From Gordionus sp. m RMFG-2023 (taxonomy: Eukaryota; Nematomorpha; Gordioida; Chordodea; Parachordodidae), in NCBI RefSeq assembly GCF_954871325.1, contig NC_088778.1, forward strand, positions 31,508,730 through 31,572,729: 64,000 nucleotides of DNA, read 5' to 3'. The notes below the pieces were generated by a model that worked only from the letters and a program-made list of their open reading frames with translations, was not told where the DNA came from and did no database searches. A program made the translations under genes and the position numbers. Below are positions 24,664 through 54,722 of this stretch, piece by piece. Positions within the stretch are counted from its first letter, which is position 1, and every line of letters starts with the position of its first letter.

Positions 24664-27233
24664 TAGAGAACTGCAAAGTAATTTTTTCGCAACCCGATCC
24701 CGAATTTAAAAATTTTTTTGTCCGAGCCCGACCCGAGCCCGAGCACACATTTTTTAGTCCGACCCGACCCGAGCCCGACCCGAATAAAATTTTGCAATTT
24801 AAGTTTTAATATTATAATAACCAAAAAAAAATTTATATGTATTTATTCAGTTCAGTCACCTTAAATAAAAGTTTATTTGACGGCCATAATCTATTCAAGA
24901 TATATATTAAGTTGCATTTTATTAAATTTGTAAAAAATATTATAAAACGATTAATATACAAGCGAATTTAAAAATTATAACGATTATATAATACAATAAG
25001 CATCATTTATGCGAATATAGATATGATATAAAAGTTAATAAATATATAAAAAATATAATGAACATATTATATTATATTGACCTCATCAATATCATTATCA
25101 AAATTATCACAAAGTGAATAATTATGATATATAAATAAAGAGGCGTCCAGTTTATCTGGCTTTAAACGAGTCCTTCTCTCCTCAAAGGCCCTACCAGCAG
25201 CTGAAAACGCCCTTTCACTGCTAGCCGACGAAGCAGGGATAGCCAGGAATTTAAGAGCTAAAACACTTAAATTTGGAAACTCATAATGGTTTGTTTTCCA
25301 CCATTTTAAAATATTATCGTCATCAATACATAATTTCGGATCTAGGTATTTTTTTAGCTCGTCAACTTTGGCGCTAGCATCAGAATACGCATTGTCAGCC
25401 TCCCATAGAGAGAAGTCCAAAAACGTATCTACCACCTCTGTAGTTTCTTAAGAAAAAAATTTTCATTAATAATATTAAGATATATATTTACTTTATTATT
25501 TTTTAATAAATAATTTTATTAATAATTTAACCACATTTTCATAAATTTGTTACCAGCACATCGACCCTTTTTCATATATGAGTTTAATATAGGGAATAAT
25601 TTATTGCAGATACCATCAGCAGTATCTACTAAATTTCTAGAAATTCTCGTAGGATTTGGAATGATGCTTTTAACATCAATATTTCCATATATTGAACCAA
25701 TTTTGGCAAAATATTGGCAACAATCAACAAAGCCTTCCCCATGAATTGTATCAAATGATCTCAAATCACGTCCACAAAACATAGTAAGCACCTTTGTGCA
25801 CTCTTTTTTCAATTTTGTACAACTTTTGAGTTTTTTTGGATCAGTACCAAAAAGACTATCAATTGTTAATTGTGTCTTTTTACTCTCTGCTGTTGTACTT
25901 GTATTTGTATATACACATTTATGTCTTTTAAGTTGATTTGTGCCTAAAATAATTTAATAAGATCATATTTTATGTATAAATATCTAACCTGTTGTTATTG
26001 AATTATATACATAAATAAATTTGCATATAATACAAATGACATAATTAAGCTTTTCTTTATTTTCATCATATATAAATGAAAATTTCTTCCATACATCGGA
26101 TTTTCCATTAAGATTCTTTCTTACTTCATACTCTTTTGTCTTAATCTTTTCACCAATTCTTTTTAATTTTGCATCCATTGAGATAATTTTTTTAATATGG
26201 CTGTGTCTAAAATCTAAAAAAAATATTTAAAATGACTTTAATCAATTAGATTGAAATAAACAGAGTGGGGCAGTACTGCGAATACTTGTATCTAAGATAC
26301 ATGATACAAGATCCCTTTATATCTTGTACTCAGTATATTTTTACATTTTTAATAAGATACTAATATCTGTATCTAAGCTCCTTAATTCTAAAAAGACTCT
26401 TGTATCTTTTCCATTTTCTTGACAAAAGATACAGATACAGATTCTTTTTAATATTCATGTTTTAAATTTTACATATCACAGTATACATCTTATTTTCTTT
26501 GAGAATCTTGTATTAATTTCCTAATTTTTTTCTGCCATATTTTAAAATATTGACAACCAAAATTAGCTGGAAAATTTACAACTCATATTAAGGTAGATAG
26601 ATAAAAAAATAATAATACCAAACGAAATAAGTAAAGATTATATTTTATATATAAATGTAACTTAGAATATCATTACCAATTTTATATAATATTTTTTAAT
26701 TTTTAGGATGAGATGATTAACATTTATGGTAGTGAAATTTAAATTATAGAAATAAGTTCCCCTGAATCAAATCCCAATCTTAAATTTTATATGGAAATTT
26801 TATAAAACAAATGTTAAAAAAGACAATGTATAGGCCAGATAAATAATAAATAATGAATAAAACTTATCTTTAGTACATAAAATATGTCTTATCTTGTAAT
26901 TCACGGGAAACACACAATTTAGTGATAAAATAGTTTGGTATCCGGTTGTTAGGTTTATAAAATAATAATTAATAATGACATGACATGTTAATATGATTGA
27001 CATTTTAATCCTAAAATGTGATAAATATTAAATAAGATTTTATAATTAATATTATAAATTATACTGACTATTTAAGATATTAATATTATTATTTATTTTC
27101 GGGTCGGGTCGGGTTTTCGGGTCGGACAGCTTTTACAACCCGACCCAAGCCCGAACCCGAGAAATTTTTTTTTAGATGTCCGAACCCGAGGCTCGGGTCG
27201 GGTCGGGCTACGGACAGCCCGTGCAGTTCTCTG
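24664..27233 (-). mobile_element. Inner hAT element carrying a transposase remnant
   Basis: Termini TAGAGAACTGCA and TGCAGTTCTCT(G) with long CCCGACCCGAGCCCGA-type arrays just inside both ends. Between them, on the minus strand, lie BED-finger, N-terminal and dimerisation parts of a hAT transposase. A smaller repeat rich in GTATCT/AGATAC (about 26285-26450) sits between the transposase start and the right terminus. It is the likely relative of the element that mobilised the nearby MITEs with the same ends. Confidence 0.85.
25067..26178 (-). pseudogene. hAT transposase, catalytic core deleted
   Basis: The first exon, 26178 down to about 25989, encodes a BED-like zinc finger (SDVWKKFSF, CIIC). 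An intron with intact GT and AG ends falls inside the finger, and the next exon resumes with TNQLKRHKC. The frame continues to 25519 with N-terminal hAT sequence (FPILNSYMKKGRC). The block 25435-25067 is the C-terminal dimerisation domain (LAIPASSASSERAFSAAG, then RTRLKPDKLDASLFI). The RNase-H-like core that should lie between them is missing, so it cannot be an active transposase. The C-terminal part is well preserved, which suggests fairly recent activity. Confidence 0.88.
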
Positions 27234-27562
27234 CAGGTCTCTGATAAATATATAGCCTGTGATAATTAGTTGTATAATTTTTCATTATTTTTTATTCTCT
27301 CATCATATACAATAGGTTAAAATTTTTTATATGTATTACCAAAATTTATTGATTTTAAAAAACGTTTTTTTTATATATATAGTAAATTATCTTGAATAAC
27401 ATTACATTTATATACACAATTATATAATTAACTCAAAATTAGAGTGCTAGAGAGAGTTATTAAAAAAGAATTCATTTAATTGGAGGAAGAATTGATGAAT
27501 CTGTATTAAAATGATTATTTATGTTTTTTTTAAAGATCATATATATTAGATTTGCGACTCGT

Positions 27563-27898
27563 ATATAGGCGCATCCATGATTTTGCTAAGGGAGTGCATT
27601 ATTAGGTGCCCCCCCCCTCCCATTAAGTTTATTAGAGGTCTTTAGGTTCACTTATTGAAGACCTTTTGGCTTTATTAGAATTTTATAAAAAAATAATTTT
27701 GGGTTTTAGATTTTTTATGTAGCCGTTATTATAAAGAGTGATTAACTTTTATAATTTTTCTTTCAATTTCTTCTTATTAGTAAGATATTGTATATATTAT
27801 TGAGGGAGAGGGGGGGTATAGGGGGGAATTTTTTTATTCAAAATCAGGCAAATTTGGGGTGGGGAGGTATCCCCCCTTTTGGTTATACTCCTGATCTC
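27563..27898. repeat. Dispersed repeat, copy 2
   Basis: Same family and orientation as 20878-21240. It carries a 9-base C run and a G-rich right part. Confidence 0.6.
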
Positions 27899-28621
27899 AT
27901 TATCAGCTGATTTATCGATATTCGTCAGAATAAATGTGTAAAATTGAATCCAGGTCGAAGCATGCGCCGTACTACCTTCCTCAATCAGGATTTCTTGCCT
28001 CTGACATACACCACTCCAAAACATTTTTGTATATAAAGATAATTTGATGTTATCTAATATTTTTCATATAAAAACACTTTTAAATTTAAAATAAAAAAAA
28101 CCAATAATGTTTTCATTAGCCGCATACCCAAAAAAAATATTTAGGTTTGATATTATCATTTTTTCTTATATAAAATAGATGTCATAATTTCTCTACATGA
28201 AAAAAATAAATAATAAAATATTAAACAACCCATTATTATAATTAGTAATTTTTTTTTCTTTTAACCCATAGATGCTATTTTTGTTTGTATTAAATTTGAT
28301 TTATAGTTTATATTTAGAAAATTATTACCACAATTTGTAAGTTATTAACAAGAAAGAAAATGACAAACTTTTAAAAATAATGAAATATACTTATAATTAA
28401 ATCGATATTTTTTTAAAGTAAAAGGAAATGATTTGATAATTAATTGATAGCAAAATCCAAAAAATATTTTTTTTTGATAAGAAAATAAGATATTTTAAAA
28501 ACAAATTGATAATTCCTCCTTTTATTCTCGTACAACTTATTAAGGAAAAAAACATTTTTTTAATTTGTAAAATATAAATTATAGTTTTTAAAAAAAAATG
28601 CACCAAAATTATTGGAATATT

Positions 28622-28906
28622 CAATAACATATAATAATACATAGACTGACGATGTATTCATAATAATGCATTTAAAAGCGTCGTTGAATTCAAATCAGCT
28701 GGACCCGCCATTTTGGTAACCCATATAGTAATTATTATCATGTTAAAAACTACTATTATAAATTGATAACTTGCTTTCTTATTACGATGGGGCCAATTCT
28801 TTAATAAAGTTTGCGTCAGACATAGGAATAAATTGGCCTCTCGTTTAAAATATTTAATAATGATATGGGTAATCAAAATGGCGTCCCCAGCTGCTTTCAT
28901 TGATGT
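28622..28906. repeat. MITE of the CCTAGACTGACG family, copy 1, right end cut
   Basis: The left end ATACATAGACTGACGATG and the interior (CAGCTGGACCCGCCATTTTG, AATAAATTGGCCTC, ATGGCGTCCCCAGCTG) match 56934-57270 in the opposite orientation. The right terminal repeat is lost after CATTGATGT. Confidence 0.82.
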
Positions 28907-28926
28907 AAGACTTTCCCGATTTATAA

Positions 28927-29065
28927 AAATGGCTAACTCAATATTTTGACCAAAAAAATGACTCGAGCCTCGAGATTTCGTTTATAGATCCTCAAACCTT
29001 CTACACTTTATGAGCAATATCTCTAGGCTTGCTTAATATTTTTTGGCTAAGGTATCGGGAGTAAT
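28927..29065. repeat. AACGGCTC-family MITE, both tips lost
   Basis: The interior ATGGCTAACTCAATATTTTG, CGAGATTTCGTTTATAGATC and GGCTTGCTTAATATTTTTTG matches the full copies. The terminal TAGTGTTG sequences are absent. Confidence 0.65.
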
Positions 29066-29176
29066 TTAGTTACCTCTACCTCTACAATTAAACGCTGACT
29101 GATAGTATGCTAAATTACTGCTAAACAACGTGCGCTGTGTGTTCATCATTTATTGGTATGTCTAACCATTGTATGA

Positions 29177-29411
29177 GGTTCCCGTTCTAAATCGCTAAAA
29201 ATTGGGAACCTGGCTTATATCTCCTAGAAAATTTTTAAAGTAAATTTATTAATATTAATAGATACCAGGGGACTAAACACTTGTATTTAAATTGAAAATT
29301 CCTAGTATCTATTAATATTAATTTCAAATTTACTTTAAAAATTTTCTAGGAGATATAAGCCAGGTTCCCAATTTTTAGCGATTTTTGTTTTAGCGATTTA
29401 GAACCTATCTC
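29177..29411. repeat. Foldback element with near-perfect arms of about 90 bp
   Basis: The left arm (TTCTAAATCGCTAAAAATTG, GGAACCTGGCTTATATCTCC, TAGAAAATTTTTAAAGTAAA) is repeated inverted on the right, with a spacer of a few tens of bases containing ACTAAACACTTG. TTGTATGA flanks both sides (29169-29176 and 29412-29419), so it inserted as a unit with an 8-base duplication. Confidence 0.9.
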
Positions 29412-31619
29412 TTGTATGATGTTGCTATAAATCAACTTTAACGATCGTCCCCCATCCAATGGTTTAAAGTAAAAAATAAATTAGGTGGGAAATATTTTAT
29501 ATTCATTCTTAGCACGTTGGCCTACAAACTCGTCTCGATAAGTCACGTGTAGCAGCAAAGGAAGTGAACAATTTTTAAAATGCTTTGTTGACGAAAATAA
29601 AAATTAGATAAACCTCATTTAAAATAATCAAAATGATTGGTAAATATTTAAATTTAAATGCATAAGATTTAAAAAAAAAATAGATGATAAAATAAATATT
29701 TTGAGTTTATTTCCCATAAAAAAAATTTGCACGGCCCTGATTTTTTAAGGTTCGTTACCACAAGCGCATCGGGAGCGGACTTGAGGGCCTGTCTGTCTAA
29801 CTACATATTAGAATATTTGGTTTTTTTTAAAGCAACTATTAAAAATTTTGATAAATAGATAACAAATCAATTCTTTTTTTATTTTGACTAATCGGTTATT
29901 GATTTATACAAAAAAAAATCATTTTTATCGATTTTTCCATAATTTTGATCGGCGACACACTATATTTATCCATAAAATGGAGTCGCATATTACATAAGAA
30001 ATAACTATAGTGCGTAGCGTTTTAAAACGGCGCTTTGCAAACGCAAATGGCATAGAATTTGTTAAAAAAATTTTTTTCGTAATTTTGAATAATTTTGACC
30101 CTATTTTTACAAATAGTTTCAAAGAGAAATCGAAAACGATCTATTTTACATTTTCAGCTGTTAGGCCCGGATTGAACCTTTTTTAAACCCGGCCCGAGTT
30201 TTTAAAACCGTACTCTGTTTTGGCCGGTTGATATTATGAATATTTATGTTTTATTTTTTATAAAGTACATTTCGCTATAAATTATATTGAGAAAATTTAT
30301 CATTTTTAATTGGATTTTATTTTTATATATTTTAAATTACTTTTTCTTCTGCTTCTTCTTCATCTTTTTTTTCTCGCACTAGGAAAAAGAGAAATTAATT
30401 TATTAACTTGTTAATTTTTAACATGATTTATTTATATATAATTTTTTATATAATTAAATTTTTTTTCTTCTTACATCTTTTTGTTTGTCTAATAAATTAA
30501 CAAAATATTTTGTATTTTTACAAATAGTTTTTTAGATTTTTTTTCAGTGACTGTTGGATCGAAATTAAAAGGATTAATAATATAATTTAGATTACACAAT
30601 TTCAGGAAGTGATTAATTATCGCGAAATAATGAGGCCTGTATTAATGTAAGTGATCAAATTAAGAAGGATAGAAATAATGTGTGATTTAAGGTTCAGGAT
30701 AAGTTCATATCTTAGCGTCCTAACCGTTGAGATGCGTTTATTTTAAGGGATATCAAGTCAGACCGTCGCAAGATATTATTTCCTTAAAATACATTTAGCA
30801 TAAAAAAAGATATTCTGATATGATTAAAATGGGTGTTACTTGTAAATAGATATTTGACAAAGTCGTAAAAAAAAGAAAATTAAAAAATAATTTGTCCATT
30901 TTAAAAATGATAGCTCAATTTTTTTAAAAAAGTTTTGAATCTATCCAACCAAACACCTTAGGTATATTTTTATTACATTTTCAGAAATATTTTCTTTATT
31001 ATTGGATATTTATCAAGTATGCTTCGAATGACGAATCTCGAAGATATTGAGGTTTGAAACTCAATATTCTTAAAAATCGGATGTTGAATTTTGAGGATCA
31101 ACAAAAATAGATAACCCATCATTATTTACTTCCGCATCACTAACTAGAACTGAAAAATGAGACCTTTTTGCATTCTAATGAGATCTTCCCATTAATTGAT
31201 AATTCTTCCACACTTCTAATTTTGTCTGAATGAATTCCCAATACTACTTTGTAATATAGGTGGGAAAACTAAAAATGCCGCATTACATTCCAAGTTTAAA
31301 ATCTAACATTTTATCCAAAACCAATTAAGGTAGCATTAAGTAAAAGGTAAACGATACTGCAGTGAGTCACTTTTAAGTAAAATACATTGTCGAGCTATAA
31401 ATATTATTGGAACTCGCCTTGTAATCTGTTTTAGAGCGATTTTTAGAGGAAACATTTTAACACATTTCTATAAAATCAAATCAAATTCAATTCTTTTTTT
31501 TTAAACATGCAAGGTTGAACTTTAAAAAAAACCATGGTAAATTTTTTTGTTTTCTTTTAGTATCATTGGCCATAGCTTCACGAAGACTGTTCCATCGCTT
31601 GATATACGGAATCTTTAGA

Positions 31620-31706
31620 CAGGGGCGTCACTAACCTTTACAATCTCAGTGAGCTCTAAAAAAATTCAAATTTCGGGGGTGGGGCTCGAGCCCGTACGCG
31701 CCCCTG
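31620..31706. repeat. Short insertion with CAGGGGCG inverted ends
   Basis: It starts CAGGGGCGTCACTAACC and ends TACGCGCCCCTG. CTTTAGA occurs just left of it and again about 11 bases to the right, so the exact right border is uncertain. Probably a small hAT-type element. Confidence 0.5.
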
Positions 31707-33305
31707 ACCCTACTGCCTTTAGATAAATTATATTATGTGCATATATACCTAATTTTGCTTGAATTATTAAAATTAATAAGTTAATTTTCATGATGATTTC
31801 AATTTTATGAGAATTTTTTGACGTAGTATCACTCCATTTTTCATAATCAGTATAATTCTTCTAATAAATAAACTTCTTTGTATTTCGTAAATTAATTTCA
31901 TTAATCATTATATCAAATATTCATTTATTTATTTATAATAATAATAATACTTAACAAAATTGAGGGGGATTTAAAAAAATATAAATATTATATTATACGA
32001 CATACACTATATAATGATTGTGACTATTGCTAAGGATTAAAATTTCTATTAATAAAATAAAATGTTTATTAGATATCAAGAAAAATATAAATTGCACGAG
32101 GTTAAAAAAATGGTATGTATGACTTATATCTATAAATGCAGATTCAAAAAAATATATATATATTGCTTATTAAAATCATAGGAAATGTAAAATGATTAGT
32201 TATAATATGCTTAAAATTTCTATAAATTGATTTTAAGTTTATATCGCCTTTTCCATTTCTATTAATACATTTTAATAGTAGTGATTTGGTAGGGAGATTC
32301 TCTCTGTATATATTAAATCTAAGACTAGTCCTTAACATCTTCAATTAAGAAATTGACCTCTCATTAATGTATACGAGGTAAAGGTAAGAGTGCTGATATC
32401 AACACATTTTTAACAATAATCAGATGGGAAATATTTCTTATTTATTTCGTAGTAAATAGAATAAAAATAGAATTGACATCATTGAGTCATCAAAGTTATT
32501 AGGGTTCCGAAATTTAAAATGGTTTGGTTGGACATTTTGGGACCACAGACTAAATAGAGACCGATTTATAGATCTCCCATCGAACCCGGGGTAATATTGA
32601 CCCAAAGCGGGTTCAGCCGGTTCCGATTAGGTCTGTTATCAAAATTTCAGGCTAAATAAAGTTTAAAATTCCTGAACCAACCCTAATTAGGGTTCAAAGC
32701 CATAATAAGGAATAAAATAAATATTTTGAGCTTGAGATTATATTCTATTTCCATTTATAAATAAAAAATTAATTTCTTAAAGGCCGTCCGCTCTATTTTT
32801 TGATGCTGCCTTTAAACTCTAAAACGCTACTTTTTTGTTCGCGTCATTATGACATGTGATTTGTTATCCTTTAGTATAAACATTTAAAGTAGTACATAAA
32901 ATTAAAAATAATAAAATGAACGATAATCTGAATTATTAATCAAGCGTAAATTGAAACTTATATTAGTGATATTAAATGATATTTTACTCTTACAATAAAA
33001 TGTCTAAATAGGTCTTATTGGATCACTTCTTTTACTTCGCGTTTTAATTGCAAAACTATTTTTTTGCCCTCGTCATATTTAAAAGGATTATTTTTGAATG
33101 TATTAAATGAAAGCTTATTATGTTAGTTTGGATTTTGAGATACTTCAACAATTGACAAAAAAAATTTTTGGCCTAAGAAATATTCTTTAATAGAAAAAAC
33201 CTTTTACAGAGCTATGTCCAAAACATCAAAAAATTGAATTCATAAACTTTCGAAACTTTAATGAAAATAGATAAATTAGCTATTTTAAATATAAAGATAA
33301 AAAAA

Positions 33306-33437
33306 ACATGACTAACCCGGACCCAAACCCTCGTATTTTGGCTGTACCCGGACCCTAGACCCGGGTTCTTTTCAAATTTATTCATGTACCCGAACCCTGA
33401 CCTAGACCCTTTTTTTGTCTAAGGGTTCACATCCCTG
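33306..33437. repeat. One end of a hAT-type element
   Basis: The right end TTCACATCCCTG reads outward as CAGGGATGTGAA, a hAT-like terminus, behind CCCGGACCC, GACCCGGGTTC and CCCGAACCCTGACC blocks. No matching left terminus was found. Confidence 0.55.
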
Positions 33438-34282
33438 CTAAAAACATAGTTCATTTAATTCATAAAAATTTAACTACGATTTCTTTAAAATTTTAGAAGT
33501 TTTGAAACTTTTCAAATTTTTTTTAAAATGCACGTTCAACTTAAATATTACATAAAATAATAATCTCTATTTTTATCATTATCTATTTAATTATCGCTGT
33601 GAAGAATCAGCTGTTATTATTTCGATAGCATTAAATAACGCAACGCTTAAAGATAACGCGTTTACTATAAATGCAGCGTAAGGCTTAGTGAAATTCTTTT
33701 ATTTTAACATAGCGTTTATAAAGCCGCGTCAATTTATTGCCTATCTTTTAACCCACCCGATTTTTCGAGCTAAAACGCAGCGTTAAAGAAGTAAGTTAAG
33801 ATGACCTCATTTAATAATAATTAAGATTGGATTTTAATTGCTTATCTCAAACTTAATAGTATTACTAAACAATTGATTTTTGATTTGACGTCATTTTGTA
33901 GTATATTTACGTTATACGCTTCGATTTGACAAATACTGAAAAAATATTTAATTATATAAATTATTATCTTTTTAGTTGTGCATAAATTTTAAACGTTGCG
34001 TCATCTTCTTAGCGTAAACACTTATCAAGATTTAATTTACACCTACGTATTTATTCTCGTTATCTATTTTCATATTTTAATTTATTTGTAAGAAATTTAT
34101 GTTTGTATTTCATAACGATAAAGAGTTAATAGTTCGGTCTTCTCAAACAAATTAACAAAAGCAGACGAGATTCTTCCAGAAAACAAAATATACACGTAGA
34201 AAAATAATTATTTATCATCCATCTAACACGAAAAATAATAATAAAATATACATCCGAAATATTGTTATAACAATTATTAAAA

Positions 34283-53560
<19,278 letters not shown>

Positions 53561-54722
53561 GTAAAGTAAAATGTGGGGTTTAATGATAAAAGCCAAAGTT
53601 ATTTGTTTTATTGAATCAATGTGTATTTGTTAACTGGCAAACTTTCGATACGAATTTCATTCCATAATTATTTTTTTATGACATATATTTTAAATATAAT
53701 TTTTATATATTTATCCAAGCATTAACTTTAATTTTTTAATTTTATTTATTAGGTTGACCAAACTTTTTTTGCATTTAATTTAAAAAAATTAAGATAAATT
53801 GTGACATTCCTTATATTTATGGATATTTTTAATTAATTTATTTATTTTATTCGTGCAATTCCATAAATTATTGTATTTATATTTCGATCGAATTAAATTA
53901 TTCATTGCTTTCTATATATTATAATATAAATGATATTTAGGGAAATATATAAATTTGTTTTTATTTTATATCGTTTTTACTGTGCTATATTAATAATTTA
54001 AAATCAATAAAAATAATTTATTAAAAATTATTTAAGTTTAGTTTACATATTCAATTTCGCCATCGTCATTACTTATCTTATGTTATGTATTTCCCATGGC
54101 TTCTCATGCTGTGTAAAGAAATATTAAATTAGAATAAAAATTATCGATTAAATTTTTGAGCAGGCTGCCTTCATGTGAGCAGCGTATTGAAGGAAACCCT
54201 CGACCCTCTCTTTTTCAAATTAAACATTTTAGATTTACATAATGCTGAAACCATCATTAGACTAAGGATAGAAAGTGCTTCATAAATGTTTCCACTTTCC
54301 TTTCTTTTAAATCCAGACTCAGGCTCTTTTTTTCTTCCCCCCCCCCTGCTAATACTAATAATTTAAATAAATTAGTATCTAATTGTTAATATAACCTATT
54401 CTTGTAACTCTTTTTGCCTTCTAAATTTTTTATACTCAGTACTACTTTATAAGCAAGAGATTGTGTTGTATATATATCATATAATTTTTTCAAACTAAAA
54501 TTGCTGCTTGAAATTACGAATTTGCAAAAATGCAATAAATGAATTTTGACGAAAAAAGAATTCGCGAATATTAGATAAGACTCACACTTCTGTGTATATT
54601 GTTTTCAAATTTTCGAAAGTTAAATGCACGAATATGCGAACTTTTAATTGCCTACAACTGCAAAGACATACCTTAAAATTTTAATATTTAAATCATTTTA
54701 GGCATTCATTCTTTTAAAACAT
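53561..54722. other. Rab3 3' flank and spacer before the peroxidase gene
   Basis: AT-rich with no gene seen. AATAAA at 54006-54011 is a plausible Rab3 polyadenylation signal, among several AT-rich candidates. A 10-base C run lies at 54337-54346. Confidence 0.5.

Larger units (their letters stand above)
24130..27243. mobile_element. Outer hAT-type element split by a second hAT element
   Basis: It starts CAGAGATATGCAGGCCCGGC and ends GCAGGTCTCTG, flanked by ATAAAAAT and ATAAATAT (7 of 8 bases equal). Its own sequence is 24130-24663 plus the last ten bases. By comparison with 52521-52696 its right end should read GGTACCTCTGCAGGTCTCTG. That end is split after GGTACC by the element at 24664-27233. 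Confidence 0.82.
27252..34282. other. Gene-free interval upstream of Rab3
   Basis: No gene recognised. Besides the repeats listed separately, there is a hAT-like GC-rich scrap at about 30160-30230 and a small inverted-end insertion at 31620-31706 (CAGGGGCG..CGCCCCTG). The last few hundred bases before 34283 should include the Rab3 promoter and 5' UTR, but I see no clear TATA or initiator signal in such AT-rich DNA. Confidence 0.55.
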
